DNA of 64,000 bases from JAJDZL01 sp965221175 (GCA_965221175.1 OZ244867.1:1364001-1428000), one strand, 5' to 3'. Counted from the first letter of the stretch, positions 45,313 to 55,448 are shown. Notes: generated by a model not told the origin, from the letters alone. Numbers and translations: made by a program.

Positions 45313-45693
45313 TCAGAGCAAATCCAGCTCGTTCAACACTTTGCGAGCGGAGCGAAAGCACTCCAAACTTTGAGGAACGCCGCAGTAAATGCCAATTACA
45401 TGAATGATGGCTCGAATTTCTTCCTTGTTGACGCCATTGTTCATAGCGCCTCGACAATGTAACTCCCATTCATGCATCTTACCAAGCGCACCAAGCATGG
45501 CCAGATTCATCATTGAACGGGTTTTTGCATCAATTGCATCGTCACCCCAGCCAAATCCCCAGCACCACTCAGTCATTGCCTCCTGGAACGGTCGGGTGAA
45601 ATCATCAGCAGATTCGAGATTCTTAACGACATATGCCTCACCAAGAGTGGATTTACGTCGACCAAGACCTTTTTCAAATAATTCTTTATCCAT
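45313..45693 (-). CDS. Carboxymuconolactone decarboxylase family protein
   Basis: A 126-residue all-helical protein with LAMLGALGKMHEWELHCRGAMNNGV and EEIRAIIHVIGIYCGVP, the CMD core. The CxxC of AhpD-type peroxidase relatives is absent, so a PcaC-like decarboxylase or a related enzyme is more likely. It is isolated from other beta-ketoadipate genes, 71 bases after the metZ-proximal gap on the same strand. Confidence 0.85.
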   Translation of the reverse strand: MDKELFEKGLGRRKSTLGEAYVVKNLESADDFTRPFQEAMTEWCWGFGWGDDAIDAKTRSMMNLAMLGALGKMHEWELHCRGAMNNGVNKEEIRAIIHVIGIYCGVPQSLECFRSARKVLNELDLL

Positions 45694-45764
45694 TCAAACG
45701 CCTCCAGACTTTCAATTGACTAAGGACAAATTTTAACTTGTGAAGGCGACAGCTTCTGCATCGC

Positions 45765-46943
45765 CTAGAGATTCATCAATCCACCTGTCAAATCGGCAAT
45801 TAGGTCATCCGCGTCTTCCAGCCCGATAGACAGGCGGATAAGTCCATCCGAAATTCCAACTCTCTCCCGGTCTGTTTGGGTAATGCGACTGTGTGTTGTA
45901 GTTGCCGGATGAGTCACCGTGCTCTTCGCATCACCCATGTTTGCAGTAATTGAAAATATCGCCAAAGCATCAATCACTTGCCATGCCGCCGATTTCCCAC
46001 CAAACACCTCAAAAGAAAGGATTGCTCCATAGTCGCTTTGCTGACGGGCTGCTATTTCATGATACTGATGACTCTTGAGTCCTGGATAGAATACGCGACT
46101 TACTTTCGGATGCCGGTTCAGCCATTCAGCAATTCTTGCAGCGTTTGTACAAGACTCTTTCATTCTGATAGCAAGAGTTTCCAGTCCCTTATGGAAAATC
46201 CATGCATTAAAAGGGCTCATGGAGGGGCCTGCAGTGCGAAGGAAGCCATATATGTTGTTTGCAAGCTGCTGATCGTTTGTGACAACAGCACCACCAACTG
46301 CCCGGCCCTGTCCATCCAAAAATTTTGTGGAAGAATGCACCACCGCGTCAGCTCCCAATTTCAGGGGCTGCTGCAAAGCAGGTGTGCAGGCACAATTGTC
46401 AACAACCAATTTGCAATCTTCCACAGATTTCGAGATTTGTACAAGTCTGGTTATGTCGATGATCTCACACAGCGGATTGGACGGCGATTCGACAAAAATC
46501 AATTTTGTTCTGGGTCCAAGCTCATTTGCCCAACTTTCGATATTGTTTGGCGATAGAAAAGAAGTTGATATATCGAATCGGGTCAAAATATTGTTGAACA
46601 GATTAATGGTTGAACCAAATAATCCTCTCGCCGCGACAATATTGTCACCGGACTTCAGTGTAGTCAAACACAGTGCAAGTATGGCGGCCATCCCTGAAGC
46701 CGTACCGACGCAGTAATCAGCGCCCTCCAAGGCTGCAAGGCGGTTCTCGAATGCTTTTGTGGTTGGATTAGTGAATCTGGAATAGATGTTTCCAGTGACA
46801 GATTCATCAAATAGGCTGGCAGCGTGCTCAGCGCTTTCGAACACAAAACTAGATGTTGCAAATATTGCATCGCTGTGCTCATTTTCAGCAGTTCGAGATT
46901 GCCCAGCTCTGACTGCTTTGGTTTTAAACCCTTTCTTGTCCAT
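45765..46943 (-). CDS. metZ: O-succinylhomoserine sulfhydrylase
   Basis: A 392-residue PLP enzyme of the Cys/Met-metabolism family. It makes homocysteine from O-succinylhomoserine and sulfide. The PLP lysine is in VVHSSTKFLDGQG; NIYSRFTNPTTKAFE, TASGMAAI and VVDNCACTPALQQP are family signatures. Overall it fits MetZ rather than MetB. It is the last chromosomal gene before the integrative element. Confidence 0.9.
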   Translation of the reverse strand: MDKKGFKTKAVRAGQSRTAENEHSDAIFATSSFVFESAEHAASLFDESVTGNIYSRFTNPTTKAFENRLAALEGADYCVGTASGMAAILALCLTTLKSGDNIVAARGLFGSTINLFNNILTRFDISTSFLSPNNIESWANELGPRTKLIFVESPSNPLCEIIDITRLVQISKSVEDCKLVVDNCACTPALQQPLKLGADAVVHSSTKFLDGQGRAVGGAVVTNDQQLANNIYGFLRTAGPSMSPFNAWIFHKGLETLAIRMKESCTNAARIAEWLNRHPKVSRVFYPGLKSHQYHEIAARQQSDYGAILSFEVFGGKSAAWQVIDALAIFSITANMGDAKSTVTHPATTTHSRITQTDRERVGISDGLIRLSIGLEDADDLIADLTGGLMNL

Positions 46944-47274
46944 CTGTTACTACCAAAAAGGCACGACAAAGAGTAAACCGAAGTATCGCTTTAGCCTCTT
47001 GAAAATACGCGCCGGCAAGCTGATCATCAAATCAGCGCATTTAATAATTCAACCAAATATTATTTTAATCACAACCGAAGTCAACAACACCATTTAGTCA
47101 CATTCGAACCTGACACATCAATATTTATTTTTGTGCCAACTTCATTTAACCTAATTTTACTTGTACTGGTTTCGAAATACTTTAGTTTGTCCAGTCACAA
47201 AAATGCATCCATATTTACCTCACCTCTGCGATCAATAGCCTGTAATTCAATCACCTTAATTGCTTCAGTTGAGC
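46944..47274. other. Probable chromosome/ICE junction region
   Basis: About 330 AT-rich bases between metZ and the parA control region. In PFGI-1/SPI-7 elements parA lies near one end, so an att site is expected here. No tRNA gene or integrase is visible, and without the other end of the element the exact boundary cannot be set. Confidence 0.4.
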
Positions 47275-47312
47275 AAGAATTTCAGTGAGTACAACTGATT
47301 AAGCCTCAGTTG
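47275..47312. promoter_or_regulatory. Three TCAGTTG half-sites before parA
   Basis: TCAGTTG (47275-47281), its inverse CAACTGA (47292-47298) and TCAGTTG again (47306-47312). The last two form an inverted repeat around TTAAGCC, 52 bases before parA. An operator for ParA/ParB autoregulation or a partition site would look like this; the binding protein is unknown. Confidence 0.45.
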
Positions 47313-47364
47313 GTTTTGAGCATATTTAGTCACTTACAGGCACAAATTCTATGAGGCTCTATCT

Positions 47365-48165
47365 GTGATCGTAATCACCGTGTGCAGCACCAAAGGCGGA
47401 GTGGGAAAAACAAGTCTTTGTGCCAACATTGGAGGCTTTGCAGCAGACTGGGGATGGAAAGTTTTGCTCATTGATTCTGACCCACAACCATCTCTAAGTA
47501 ATTACTTTCCAGTTATCGAACGATCTCCATTCGGTCTCTCGCGAATATTTTCACATACTGAAATAGGCAAATCCATTAGTAAGACGGCACAGTCTCGTCT
47601 GAGTATTGTGCTATCTGATGATCCTGAAAGACTTTGCGAACAAGAAATTTCGCGGCTTGCCGACGGCTGGAACCGCATGCGAACCGTTCTGCTGGAACTG
47701 GGTGGATATGATTTGGTGATTATCGACACACAGGGAGCTTCCGGTGCAGTTGTCGACGCAGCCATTCTTTCAAGCGACGTACTTTTATCGCCAATCGTTC
47801 CAGATATGTTGTCGGCTCGGGAGTTTTTTGGAGGCACTATACGCACACTACATCGTCTTGAACGTCAGTTTGGCTCTACTCACCTGCCAAAAACAATGAG
47901 TGGCGTCGTTTACAGAACACGCTCCACGGTCGATTCCAGGCTAGTCTCTCAACAGCTGAATTTACTGATTCACGGACTACCCAATATAAGCCTGCTCACA
48001 ACCAGCGTTCCTGACAGGACGGTTTACCGAGATGCTGCAACTGCACAAATTCCGGTACACAGATACGAACGAAAACGCAGGAAAGGAAGCAGCGCCAACG
48101 AAACAATGCTGTCGCTCGCGACAGAACTTCTACCTGATTTAGATTGCAACTTCGACGAAATTTAA
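47365..48165 (+). CDS. parA: ParA-type partition ATPase of a PFGI-1-class ICE
   Basis: A 266-residue Soj/ParA-like ATPase with the deviant Walker A KGGVGKTSLCANIG, Walker A' LIDSDPQPSLS and Walker B DLVIIDTQGA. It starts at GTG 47365 with GAGG upstream. In PAPI-1/SPI-7-type elements this gene (soj) is the first of the conserved set and is needed to keep the excised circle. A basic patch (RYERKRRKGSS) near the C-terminus may bind DNA. Confidence 0.88.
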   Translation: MIVITVCSTKGGVGKTSLCANIGGFAADWGWKVLLIDSDPQPSLSNYFPVIERSPFGLSRIFSHTEIGKSISKTAQSRLSIVLSDDPERLCEQEISRLADGWNRMRTVLLELGGYDLVIIDTQGASGAVVDAAILSSDVLLSPIVPDMLSAREFFGGTIRTLHRLERQFGSTHLPKTMSGVVYRTRSTVDSRLVSQQLNLLIHGLPNISLLTTSVPDRTVYRDAATAQIPVHRYERKRRKGSSANETMLSLATELLPDLDCNFDEI

Positions 48166-48188
48166 TATTCAGAAACAAGGGAGGCATC

Positions 48189-49886
48189 ATGTCGCATCGC
48201 CCATCATCGCAGCAAGTCATGGAAAGATTGTTACCAGATACGATTGAAATTTGGAATAAAGACAGGAACTTCAAGAATGAACTCACTACGAGGACCTTTC
48301 TAACTGTCCCTATATCTGAGCTTCATTCCTACGATATGAATCCGAGAAGATTGGAAAATCCCAACTACGAGAAAATCAAGGAATCCATTTTAAACGACGG
48401 AATTAATCAACCATTGGTAGTCACTCAGCGACCTGGTGAACAGAATTTCATGATCTACAAAGGTGGGAACACCCGTTTAAAGGCAATAAGAGAACTGTAT
48501 GAAGAAACCGGAAGCCGCAAATTCAAATTCATTGATTGCTCATTTCTCCCCTGGAGCGGACTTGAATCTGATGCCATCATAGGACATCTGCAAGAAAATG
48601 AAATGCGTAAATCACTGTGTTTTATCGACCGGGCTCACGGTGTCAAACTAGCCATGAACTACCTCAAATTAGAATCTGAAGAAATCTATCTTTCCCTGCG
48701 AGAATGTCTTTCACTTCTAGCTAAAAGGGGGTTCAGCACAACAATCAGCACTCTTTCTATCATGGTATACGCGACCGATATCGTGGAGCCTTTGCTACCG
48801 CGCAACGTCTGTGCATCGCTAGGTAGGCCGCAAGTTCAAAAATTAAGAGCACTTGAAAATTCATTTCGGAAAGTTTGCGACGAATTCAAACTCACCGAGA
48901 GTAAACAGCGAGACTTATTCAGCCAATCATTGCAGAATTTTGATGAGCCTACTTGGTCACACAAAAGTTTTCGGCGTTCACTAGAAACGTTGCTTGCCGA
49001 TTCTCAATCAACATCTATCCAGGATATCTCTCTTCGACTGAATGGTTACTTGAATCTTTCCTCGATGCCACTTAGTGAATCTCCCGAAATAATAGATGAA
49101 AAATACATTAATTCTGTTCCAACAAATCGACAAAAGCTGTGCACCGATTTGGTGCGCCAACAAGGTGTTTACAGTGTAAACACCTCAAAATCTCCTAATA
49201 TTTTGCACCATTTTGGTGCAGATAGTGATTTGAGAAATAACGTTAACTCTCCAAATTCGGAAAAAAACCAGTCAAAAACTGACCCTGTTTTCACAAGTCA
49301 AACTCCGGTGATGCCAAAACTAACTCCAGCGAAACATTCGATGAAAAAGACAGATGTCGAAATCGAGCTAGAGTCGCTTCGCAAGCAAGCCTACGAATTA
49401 GCATGGCGTCTGGCAAAACGTCACACGTTCCATGAGAATGCGGATACAAAAAGAGAAATCGTTTCCAATACTGGAAATTGGGGAGTAGGATACCTCATAA
49501 CCGACTACCCCGCTGCTGCAACAGGACTCAGTGCTAGTCTCTCTGGCACACGCGATGCCTTGTGGTGGCTTCTGCTTGAAAATTGTGACTTGCAGTGGGC
49601 TATGGAGTGTGCAAGGCCACTAACCGCAAAAATTGTCGGTAACTCTGAGCTACGTCACTACATTAAATCTGGGAATGCAAGAACTTTGTACATGCACGCC
49701 AAAGACAAGATGAAATGTACATACCCTCACTTAGGATTGTTGAATTTCTGCATTCGACAACTTGACGATGAATCCTGGAATGACGTCCACCACTTGACAT
49801 GGACATATCGATGGCTTCACCAACTAGCGAGAACCAGTAATATCCATCTATTTAAATTACCGAAAACCGGAGGTATACCTACATGA
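48189..49886 (+). CDS. parB: ParB family protein of a PFGI-1-class ICE
   Basis: A 565-residue protein from ATG 48189 (RBS GGGAGG). The N-terminal ParB nuclease-like domain includes ISELHSYDMNPRRLENPNYE, GINQPLVVTQRPG, YKGGNTRLKA and GHLQENEMRK. A helix-turn-helix region (LLAKRGFSTTISTLSIM) follows. Residues about 300-390 are a low-complexity Ser/Asn/Pro linker, and the C-terminal domain is conserved only in the ICE ParB family. Its length is about twice that of chromosomal ParB. The linker-coding DNA holds the palindromes listed separately. Confidence 0.87.
   Translation: MSHRPSSQQVMERLLPDTIEIWNKDRNFKNELTTRTFLTVPISELHSYDMNPRRLENPNYEKIKESILNDGINQPLVVTQRPGEQNFMIYKGGNTRLKAIRELYEETGSRKFKFIDCSFLPWSGLESDAIIGHLQENEMRKSLCFIDRAHGVKLAMNYLKLESEEIYLSLRECLSLLAKRGFSTTISTLSIMVYATDIVEPLLPRNVCASLGRPQVQKLRALENSFRKVCDEFKLTESKQRDLFSQSLQNFDEPTWSHKSFRRSLETLLADSQSTSIQDISLRLNGYLNLSSMPLSESPEIIDEKYINSVPTNRQKLCTDLVRQQGVYSVNTSKSPNILHHFGADSDLRNNVNSPNSEKNQSKTDPVFTSQTPVMPKLTPAKHSMKKTDVEIELESLRKQAYELAWRLAKRHTFHENADTKREIVSNTGNWGVGYLITDYPAAATGLSASLSGTRDALWWLLLENCDLQWAMECARPLTAKIVGNSELRHYIKSGNARTLYMHAKDKMKCTYPHLGLLNFCIRQLDDESWNDVHHLTWTYRWLHQLARTSNIHLFKLPKTGGIPT
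49141..49220. repeat. Palindrome cluster inside parB, candidate parS
   Basis: GCACC-N5-GGTGC occurs at 49141-49155 and again at 49205-49219 (extended there to TGCACCA-TTT-TGGTGCA). Between them, AGGTGTTTAC-AGT-GTAAACACCT (49163-49185) has 10-base arms. Three dyads within 80 bases, in a segment encoding a disordered linker, suggest a protein-binding DNA site such as a partition centromere. Binding by ParB is inference. Confidence 0.5.
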
Positions 49887-50488
49887 CTATCAAGAAAGAA
49901 GCTGAACTAATGAATGCCATTATTGTCTATTGCCACCGATGTCACGATGAAGGTGACTTCTCTGCCCTCACGGAAATGGGCTTCGGTCCCCGTGAAATGA
50001 AAGCTCTTAATTCGTTATCCTCGGCCGATAGATTACGACTTGCATCCACTAGAACGCATTTTCTAAATATCACAATTAATCAGGAAGTGTATTGGAGAAT
50101 GATTGACTACATCTACCGTGAAAACGATAAGGAAGCTCTTATTGATGAGTTAGTATCCCATGATGCCCCCCTACCAATGATGTACGCTCTGACGGGAATG
50201 GGCAGCAAACAATATTCCTTGAAGCGTAGACAATACGGACTTGGGCATTCGCCGGCAGGCCGACCTCGAATCCCCACCGACGAAGTTGTCGATTTGGTTT
50301 GGACCGAATTGAAGAACATTGTCAGTGAATCGACAACATTTGGACCGAAGGAATTTCTAGTTTTATTTAATTCAATGGATAAAGAAGTGCCATTGCGAGT
50401 CATTTGGAATCTATTCTACCGGTGGGAAAAAGATGGAAATTTGAGAATACATCGCTCCGGCTCAGAACAAACAACAAATGAATCGTAG
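49883..50488 (+). CDS. DUF2857 family ICE protein
   Basis: A 201-residue protein overlapping the parB stop by ATGA. The N-terminal ELMNAIIVYCHRCHDEGDFSALTEMGFG and the later GMGSKQYSLKRRQYGLGHSPAGRPR match the DUF2857 family found only in PFGI-1/SPI-7-type islands between parB and the replication gene. A helix-turn-helix-like segment (MGSKQYSLKRRQYG) suggests DNA binding. Function in transfer or maintenance is not established. Confidence 0.8.
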   Translation: MTIKKEAELMNAIIVYCHRCHDEGDFSALTEMGFGPREMKALNSLSSADRLRLASTRTHFLNITINQEVYWRMIDYIYRENDKEALIDELVSHDAPLPMMYALTGMGSKQYSLKRRQYGLGHSPAGRPRIPTDEVVDLVWTELKNIVSESTTFGPKEFLVLFNSMDKEVPLRVIWNLFYRWEKDGNLRIHRSGSEQTTNES

Positions 50489-50582
50489 CCTCATTGCTCA
50501 ATCGTGAATCTCGCGCCAGTCTCGATGATCTTCGCCGGAAATTTGTTTCCTTTGGAAATTGCATTTAGCAAATTTTTTAGCC

Positions 50583-51932
<1,350 letters not shown>

Positions 51933-52018
51933 ACAGGTTAGTTGTATACCGAAAGTAACAAATTTTCGAGAATCAACTTAATCATAACCCTTCATGTAGA
52001 CCTAGAGCATGTAATTGC

Positions 52019-52564
52019 ATGAATGTAAAAATTCACGAGCACACAGCACCGCGAAGACGCGGTAGAAATTATCACGATGCCTTTTTTCACGAAATCTTCC
52101 AACACCAGGTGTTCTGCAAGGAGTTATTTCAACTGATATTTACTGAACAGGTATTTAACCTGTTTGACTGGACAACTCTGAAACAGGAATCGTCTCATTT
52201 TCAAGATGCACAGCATCGTGAGAGACGGGCAGACCTGATCCTGTCGGTGGTCGCAAGAGATAGTGGTAGAGAGTATCGAATGTTTTTTATGATTGAGCAC
52301 AAGAGTACGCAGGATTCGGGAGCAATGCAACAGATACTGGAATATCAAACCTGTTACTACGCGGTTGAAGATCATCCGTTAATCAATATACTGGTCTATC
52401 ACGATCACATGAAGAAGTGGAAGAGTCCACTACAGTTTCAAGATGCAATGAAAGAATTGCCTCCATCCATACGTGAAGAGTATGGCAGTGCACTGCAGAA
52501 CTTCAATTGTCAGTTGCTGAATTTGCGAGATGAGGACTATCTACCATTTGTCAAATTTATTTAG
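52019..52564 (+). pseudogene. Rpn-family nuclease gene, 5' part (interrupted by IS110)
   Basis: 181 residues of an Rpn recombination-promoting nuclease/transposase_31-type PD-(D/E)XK protein: NYHDAFFHEIFQHQVFCKELF, RRADLILSVV and the catalytic-type FFMIEHKSTQDSG. The frame ends at TAG in LPFVKFI, where the inserted IS110 element begins. The missing C-terminal half resumes at 55453. Rpn proteins are mobile-element-linked DNases. Confidence 0.8.
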
Positions 52565-52653
52565 AGCAGTTGTCATTGTTAGTACTGCACATTTCGGTGA
52601 GTCCAAAAGATCGGTGCGTTGTGCCGCTGGCAAACGATCATTGAAATCGTTCG

Positions 52654-53531
52654 TCATGGTGCTGACGCGGACGGTTGCGGGTCGGGCGGTGGCTGATAGA
52701 GCGTGGCGTTGCGCAACATGGTACAGACGACATAAAGCAACCGGTCTGCGAAGGTACGCAGAGCGCGGCCGTGCGAGTGCCCGCGGGCTCGGCAAGCGGT
52801 GTATTTGGCGCGGCTGACCGAATCCCGCTGGATCGCGATTCTCGCCCAGTGGTACAGGGCATCGCTCAAGCGCCGGTCGGCTGCGCGCCGCCTGCGCACT
52901 ACCCGGCTTTTGCCGGATTGACGGGTGACCGGAGCGACGCCGCTCAGACAGCGCAGCGATTCATAGTCACGGCGCGCCAGTACATTATGCGCTTCGGAAA
53001 GCAGCACCGAAGCCACGGTCATGCCGACGCCAGGCATGGAGCGCAGAATTTGCGTGTCATTTGGACGTTGTGGATCCTCTAACGCAGCATCCGTATCTTC
53101 CGGGTGCGGCACCTCGGAAAACTCGGCGATGTGACGCTCAAGCTTTGTTTCAATTTCACCGATCTGGCGCTCAACCAGCTGCAGGCGTTGCGCGAGGCTG
53201 TCTACGTGCTCGGCGTTACCTTCGGCGGCGACTGGATCCAGCGGTAACGGCTTGGAACGAAGCATTTGTCGTACCTGCTTGGCATCCAAGCGCCGGATTC
53301 GATGGCGCTTCAAAATAGCCCGGATGGTATTCGCATGCAGTTCGACAGCGGCTTGCGGAGTCGGTGCGCGTTGCCATAGTTCCAGATGCCAAGACTGCAA
53401 CCGGGTGCCAATCACCTGGTTGAACTGCGGATAATAATTCCACAGTTTCTGGCGGATCCGGTTAATCAACCGGGTGCGCTCGGCGACCAGCTCTTCGCGC
53501 AAGCGCGAGGAACTGCGCAGACGCATGGTAC
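52654..53531 (-). pseudogene. IS110-family transposase, C-terminal part
   Basis: Conserved from SRLREELVAERTRLINRIRQ through the transposase_20 domain (LRSMPGVGMTVASVLLSEAH, LSGVAPVTRQSGKS, ALYHWARIA) to the stop at 52654. The upstream N-terminal part is at 54830-55222, beyond the IS3 insertion. The catalytic serine lies in this part, in the GVAPVTRQSGK region. Confidence 0.85.
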
Positions 53532-53595
53532 TACCCCGATAATGTAGAGACACATTACTAATAGAATAATCCAAAGATTTGGAGGAAAATCGAAG

Positions 53596-53901
53596 ATGAG
53601 TCAAGGGAACTATTCCGAGGAAATTAAGGAACATATATTATCGGAGCATGAAGCTGGGGTATCGGTGCGAGAGTTAGCGCGCAGATACGAGCCGTCGGCG
53701 ACGACGATTCAAAATTGGAAACGTCAAGCCAAGGCGAAGGCGAGTGAATCGGAGCCAGGTGAGAGTGAAGTGGCGCAGTTGCGTCGCTTACAGCGTCGCA
53801 ATCAGGAGTTGGAGCAGGAGAATGCGTTCTTAAAAAAAGCGGCAGCCTGGTTTGCCGCCGACAGCGGGATCCAGCGTGGTGGAACCGGGCGTACGAATTA
53901 A
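53596..53901 (+). CDS. IS3-family transposase OrfA
   Basis: A 101-residue HTH protein (SVRELARRYEPSATTIQNWKRQA) with a C-terminal leucine-zipper-like coiled coil (LRRLQRRNQELEQENAFLKKA). It ends after the A-AAA-AAA slippery run at 53832-53838, where a -1 shift gives the OrfAB transposase. Confidence 0.9.
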   Translation: MSQGNYSEEIKEHILSEHEAGVSVRELARRYEPSATTIQNWKRQAKAKASESEPGESEVAQLRRLQRRNQELEQENAFLKKAAAWFAADSGIQRGGTGRTN

Positions 53902-53933
53902 TCGAAGCGGAGAGGAAGAACTTTACGATCCGT

Positions 53934-54821
53934 TTGATGTGTCGGGTATTAGAGATTTCAGAATCAGGTTATTATGCATGGCGAAACCGTAAGCCGAGTC
54001 CGCGTACGCAAGCCAATGAAAAGTTATTGGCGGCGATTCGTGGTGTATTGGTCGAAAGTGGTGGGACTTATGGTGCCCCCCGCATTGCTGCGCAGTTGTG
54101 TAAGAGTGGGGTCGAAGTGAGTGTAAATCGAGTCGCTCGATTGATGCAAAAAGCGGGATTATCGGCGTGTGCAGCTCGAATTTTTGTGCGTACCACCCGT
54201 TGCTCGGGTCGCGCGCACGGTATAGTAGACCGAGTGAATCGTGAATTTAACGTATCCGAGCTGGATCAGTTGTGGGTGGCGGATGCGACTTATCTGCATA
54301 CGTTAGACGGTGTGTTGTATCTGGCGGTGGTGCAGGACGCTTGTAGCCGACGGATTTTGGGCTGGTCGATGAAAACCTGCCAGGACGTCGGTTTGATGAG
54401 TGAGGCCTTGCAGATGGCACTTCGAGGTCGGAGTTGCGAAGGCGTGATTCACCATTCGGACCAAGGGGTACAATACAGTTCGAAGGCCTTTCAAGCCTTG
54501 TGTCGAGTGCATGGGATCAAGCAGTCGATGGGCAGTGTCGGTGATTGTTATGACAATGCGCAAGCTGAATCATGGTTTGCTACATTGAAGCGGGAAAGCG
54601 TTTTGAAAACGGATCGTTTAAAGTCAACGAAGGAACTAAGACAGCAAGTGATTCGGTATATCGAGTCTTGGTATAACACCCGACGATTGCATACGAGTCT
54701 GGGTAATAGGAGTCCAGTCGAGTATGAAGCGCAGCTGAAAAAAGCGCAACCAGAGGTTACCAGCGCCCTTAAGGGCGCTGGTAACCTCTCAAATACTAAC
54801 GTCTCTACCAAATTGGGGTAA
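53934..54821 (+). CDS. IS3-family transposase OrfB (DDE integrase domain)
   Basis: The catalytic half: HTH_21 region GTYGAPRIAAQLCKSGVEVSVNRVARLMQ, first Asp in WVADATYL, second in IHHSDQGVQYSSKAF, last Glu in AQAESWFATLKRE. The -1 frame is open back to 53838 (with AYELIEAERKNFTIRLM), so OrfAB is made by frameshifting at the seven-A run. The stop TAA uses the terminal repeat plus one flanking base. A 38-base perfect palindrome lies in its last codons. Confidence 0.92.
   Translation: MMCRVLEISESGYYAWRNRKPSPRTQANEKLLAAIRGVLVESGGTYGAPRIAAQLCKSGVEVSVNRVARLMQKAGLSACAARIFVRTTRCSGRAHGIVDRVNREFNVSELDQLWVADATYLHTLDGVLYLAVVQDACSRRILGWSMKTCQDVGLMSEALQMALRGRSCEGVIHHSDQGVQYSSKAFQALCRVHGIKQSMGSVGDCYDNAQAESWFATLKRESVLKTDRLKSTKELRQQVIRYIESWYNTRRLHTSLGNRSPVEYEAQLKKAQPEVTSALKGAGNLSNTNVSTKLG
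54752..54789. repeat. 38-base perfect palindrome in the 3' end of IS3 orfB
   Basis: Two 19-base arms with no spacer, centred on CCCTTAAGGG at 54770/54771. It encodes TSALKGAG in orfB, 31 bases from the right end of the IS. It would form a very stable hairpin in either transcript, possibly limiting transcription from outside. Confidence 0.95.
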
Positions 54822-54829
54822 GACTAGCA

Positions 54830-55222
54830 TCACCTGCGGGCGGGCTGCAGCGTTCGAAAGCAGTGTCCGTCGGTACGTAGCGAATCGGCCAGCACCTCGG
54901 CATCGCGCCGATCATCCTTGCAACCGGACGGGCTGAACCGGTCGCGGAACCGATCCAGTTGCCTGGGGGTGATTGAATGCACCGCAAAGTCTGCGGCCAG
55001 CAGACTTTCCACTACCGGCCCGTGCAGCACCTCGATGGCGACTCGCACCTGTGACGCGAGGCCTCCAGCGAATTCGGCGAGCCACCGCAACAGAGTGCCG
55101 ATGCCTTCGCCGTTATGAGCGAAGCTTCGCTCGCCCAGAGGTTTGCCGTGGTTATCCAACACGCAAGCCTGATGCGTCTGGGAGCCCCAGTCGATGCCCG
55201 TATACTTGAACTCGTCGATCAT
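54830..55222 (-). pseudogene. IS110-family transposase, N-terminal DEDD part
   Basis: 130 residues: YTGIDWGSQTHQACVLD (first Asp), VRVAIEVLHGPVVESLL (Glu), ITPRQLDRFRDRF and KDDRRDAEVLADSL (final Asp pair), the RuvC-like DEDD domain of IS110 recombinases. It stops at TGA a few bases before the IS3 insertion; compared with the family the last codons (QPARR) look frameshifted, so the copy may have had a defect besides the insertion. Confidence 0.87.
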
Positions 55223-55447
55223 TCATGAGTGAATTCCTCCTCGGTTTGGTTTATATTGAAACCTGCCGCGATGCTTGCCTGATCCAGTACGGGTGCTCAA
55301 GGGCACGAACTATCTACGGGGGCTTCCATCGCGGCCGTTCGACCGGGGCACATGTCCTCACCAGGCGCTCAAGGCGCAGGAAATTCAAAGGTTGCTCCCG
55401 GTCGAACGGCCTTGCTTCATTGTGCACTTAAGTGCACAATGAAGCAA
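55223..55447 (-). ncRNA. Candidate IS110 bridge RNA in the leader of the transposase gene
   Basis: About 225 non-coding bases precede the IS110 recombinase start on the minus strand. In IS110-family elements this interval encodes the bridge RNA that pairs with target and donor DNA. Here GGCCGTTCGACCGGG (55333-55347) pairs perfectly with its inverse at 55397-55411, enclosing a 49-base internal segment as expected for a guide loop. RNA ends and loop assignment are inference. Confidence 0.45.
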
Positions 55448-55448
55448 G
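55411..55448. repeat. 38-base perfect palindrome at the IS110/rpn junction
   Basis: Two 19-base arms without spacer centred on TGCACTTAAGTGCA at 55429/55430. It ends five bases before the resumed rpn frame. It shares length and the central CTTAAG with the palindrome at 54752-54789, though the arms differ. It could be the IS110 target structure or part of the element end. Confidence 0.95.

Larger units (their letters stand above)
53532..54820 (+). mobile_element. IS3-family insertion sequence
   Basis: Imperfect terminal inverted repeats: left TACCCCGATAATGTAGAGAC, right (inverted) TACCCCAATTTGGTAGAGAC. About 1.29 kb with orfA and orfB in overlapping frames. The flanks (TAC on the left, AGA on the right) show no clear target duplication. 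It lies inside the IS110 transposase gene, in the opposite orientation. Confidence 0.85.

Noticed and set aside
46944..47364. tRNA gene or att core at the ICE edge
   Set aside because: No tRNA-like cloverleaf was found, and without the other end of the element a direct repeat cannot be identified.
53526..54826. Target-site duplication of the IS3 element
   Set aside because: The bases next to the inverted repeats (TAC and AGA) differ; any duplication has been lost or the ends are off by a few bases, so none is claimed.
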